Positions 32,464 through 33,131 of a stretch of DNA of 33,131 bases are shown here, piece after piece (within the stretch, counting starts at the first letter, position 1; each line of letters begins with the position of its first letter). Where the stretch lies: assembly GCA_903935335.1 (NCBI GenBank), contig CAIZRG010000014.1:1-33131 (forward strand), read 5' to 3'. This DNA is from Oligoflexia bacterium (lineage in GTDB: Bacteria; Bdellovibrionota; UBA1018). The position numbers and the translations under genes were made by a program. The notes under the pieces are model-generated. The model saw only the letters and a program-made list of their open reading frames with translations, was not told where the DNA came from and did not search any database.

Positions 32464-33131
32464 TTATCTTTTCCCTAGATTTGCGGGCTTCGCAAGTGCA
32501 GAAATAATCGGACCTGCAAGATTTTTTTTTAACAAAGCTTCCATTTGAGTTAGCAGCCCAGGGCTTGTAAAATTAAAGTCGGTGATCCAACCTTCAATTA
32601 AGTCAATGGCTGCAAGACGGATCCCTTCTTTTCGAAGGTGCCTAGAGATTGGAGTGATTTTGAGTCGTTCCTGGTGATTCAAAGAGTAAGCCGCTAGTCG
32701 GCTTCCCCCGTCGATATTGACTCGAAAATCTCCCGTTAAGGGAAGTTTTTTAGCTGAGCCTAGGAGTTTGCCATCCAAGAACCAGAGTCGGACCTCGCCT
32801 TCAGTGATTCCTTCTAAATATTTCTGCAGAACCACAGGGCGAGTGAAATTCAAAGTCGCTTTTCTTAATTTTTTTTGATTTTCTTCAAGGTCTTCTTTGT
32901 TTTTCCAGACCAAAAGCTCAACTCCATGGCTTTGAGTCTCATGGAGTGGTTTTAGAACAGTTTTACGCTCCTTTTGACCAAATTTTAATAAACACTCCCA
33001 TTGGGAGCTCACCTGAGAAGGAGGCATAAAATCTTTCAGTCGAGCGGCTTGGATTTTTTCATTGGCAGACAAAAGAACCGAGAGGGGATTAATGGTTTCA
33101 CATTTTTTTACGTCCCTTAAGCTCAGAGCCA
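32464..33131 (-). CDS. GshB-like ATP-grasp protein (5' end outside the window)
   Basis: The minus-strand frame is open from 32464 to the right edge, so at least 222 residues are present and the N-terminus is missing; a TTG at 33072 is internal. The region corresponds to the C-terminal ATP-grasp half of glutathione synthetase: SLRD, SANEKIQAARL, VLKPL, GEVRLWFLDGKLLG, DFRVNIDGGSR and the metal-binding ITDFNFTSPGLL (compare T-E-I-N-V-T-S-P). The glycine-rich ATP loop (normally D-G-M-G-G after KPL) is replaced by HETQSHG, so ATP handling may differ. It may make glutathione or ligate another peptide. It begins a tight operon with the MFS transporter and asparaginase. Confidence 0.78.
   Translation of the reverse strand, partial: ALSLRDVKKCETINPLSVLLSANEKIQAARLKDFMPPSQVSSQWECLLKFGQKERKTVLKPLHETQSHGVELLVWKNKEDLEENQKKLRKATLNFTRPVVLQKYLEGITEGEVRLWFLDGKLLGSAKKLPLTGDFRVNIDGGSRLAAYSLNHQERLKITPISRHLRKEGIRLAAIDLIEGWITDFNFTSPGLLTQMEALLKKNLAGPIISALAKPANLGKR

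Noticed and set aside
1..33131. CRISPR arrays, tRNA or rRNA genes, prophage or intact insertion sequence
   Set aside because: No spaced repeats, cloverleaf-like segments, rRNA-like sequence, integrase or transposase with catalytic motifs were found by reading both strands.

Overview
The window is a low-GC (roughly 40%), gene-dense chromosomal segment from a Gram-negative, probably Bdellovibrionota- or Myxococcota-related ('deltaproteobacterial') bacterium. This is inferred from the AgmX/PglI-type TonB-like protein encoded next to TolQ/TolR-type proteins, a myxobacterial-style outer-membrane barrel, many exported proteins and lipoproteins, and a YebC of the MGAQWK type. No rRNA, tRNA, CRISPR array or intact insertion sequence was seen.

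Left part (1-11065): two divergent operons share an AT-rich promoter region (7602-7897). The minus-strand operon encodes an exported TPR-like protein, a small periplasmic protein, an AgmX/GltG-like protein, a TolQ-type and a TolR-type proton-channel pair, and an acidic-tailed lipoprotein. The lipoprotein gene was tandemly duplicated; the duplication also carried the last codons of the TolR-type gene and the 3' part of a plus-strand thioesterase gene, and both fragments are still visible at 985-1190. The plus-strand operon encodes an outer-membrane beta-barrel, a small exported helical protein, a long coiled-coil lipoprotein with a regular Leu/His heptad ladder, and a small basic protein. Together they look like a reduced Agl/Glt-type, proton-driven trans-envelope machine. 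The assignment as a machine is inference; the family matches of the proton-channel and AgmX-like proteins are strong.

Middle part (11119-19131): a UDG-fold protein, a secreted serpin with an all-glycine hinge, a convergent TrmN6-like tRNA methyltransferase, then a three-gene lipid operon: a dihydroceramide Delta4-desaturase-like enzyme, an alpha/beta hydrolase and a short-chain reductase. A short stretch of different base composition, perhaps a gene relic, precedes a TonB-dependent receptor with a His-rich loop.

Right part (19189-33131): YebC/PmpR, a CBS-receiver fusion, a periplasmic cyclophilin, a membrane pseudo-histidine kinase that has lost its phospho-acceptor His and key ATP-site residues, a rhodanese, an M13 metallopeptidase, RecQ, a divergent pair of exported proteins around a large inverted repeat (one unrecognised, one esterase-like), and a minus-strand operon of a GshB-like ATP-grasp protein (cut by the window edge), an MFS transporter and a type I asparaginase.

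The items most worth following up are the Glt-like locus with its His-ladder coiled coil, the sphingolipid-desaturase operon, the pseudo-histidine kinase, the serpin hinge, and the well-preserved duplication scar.
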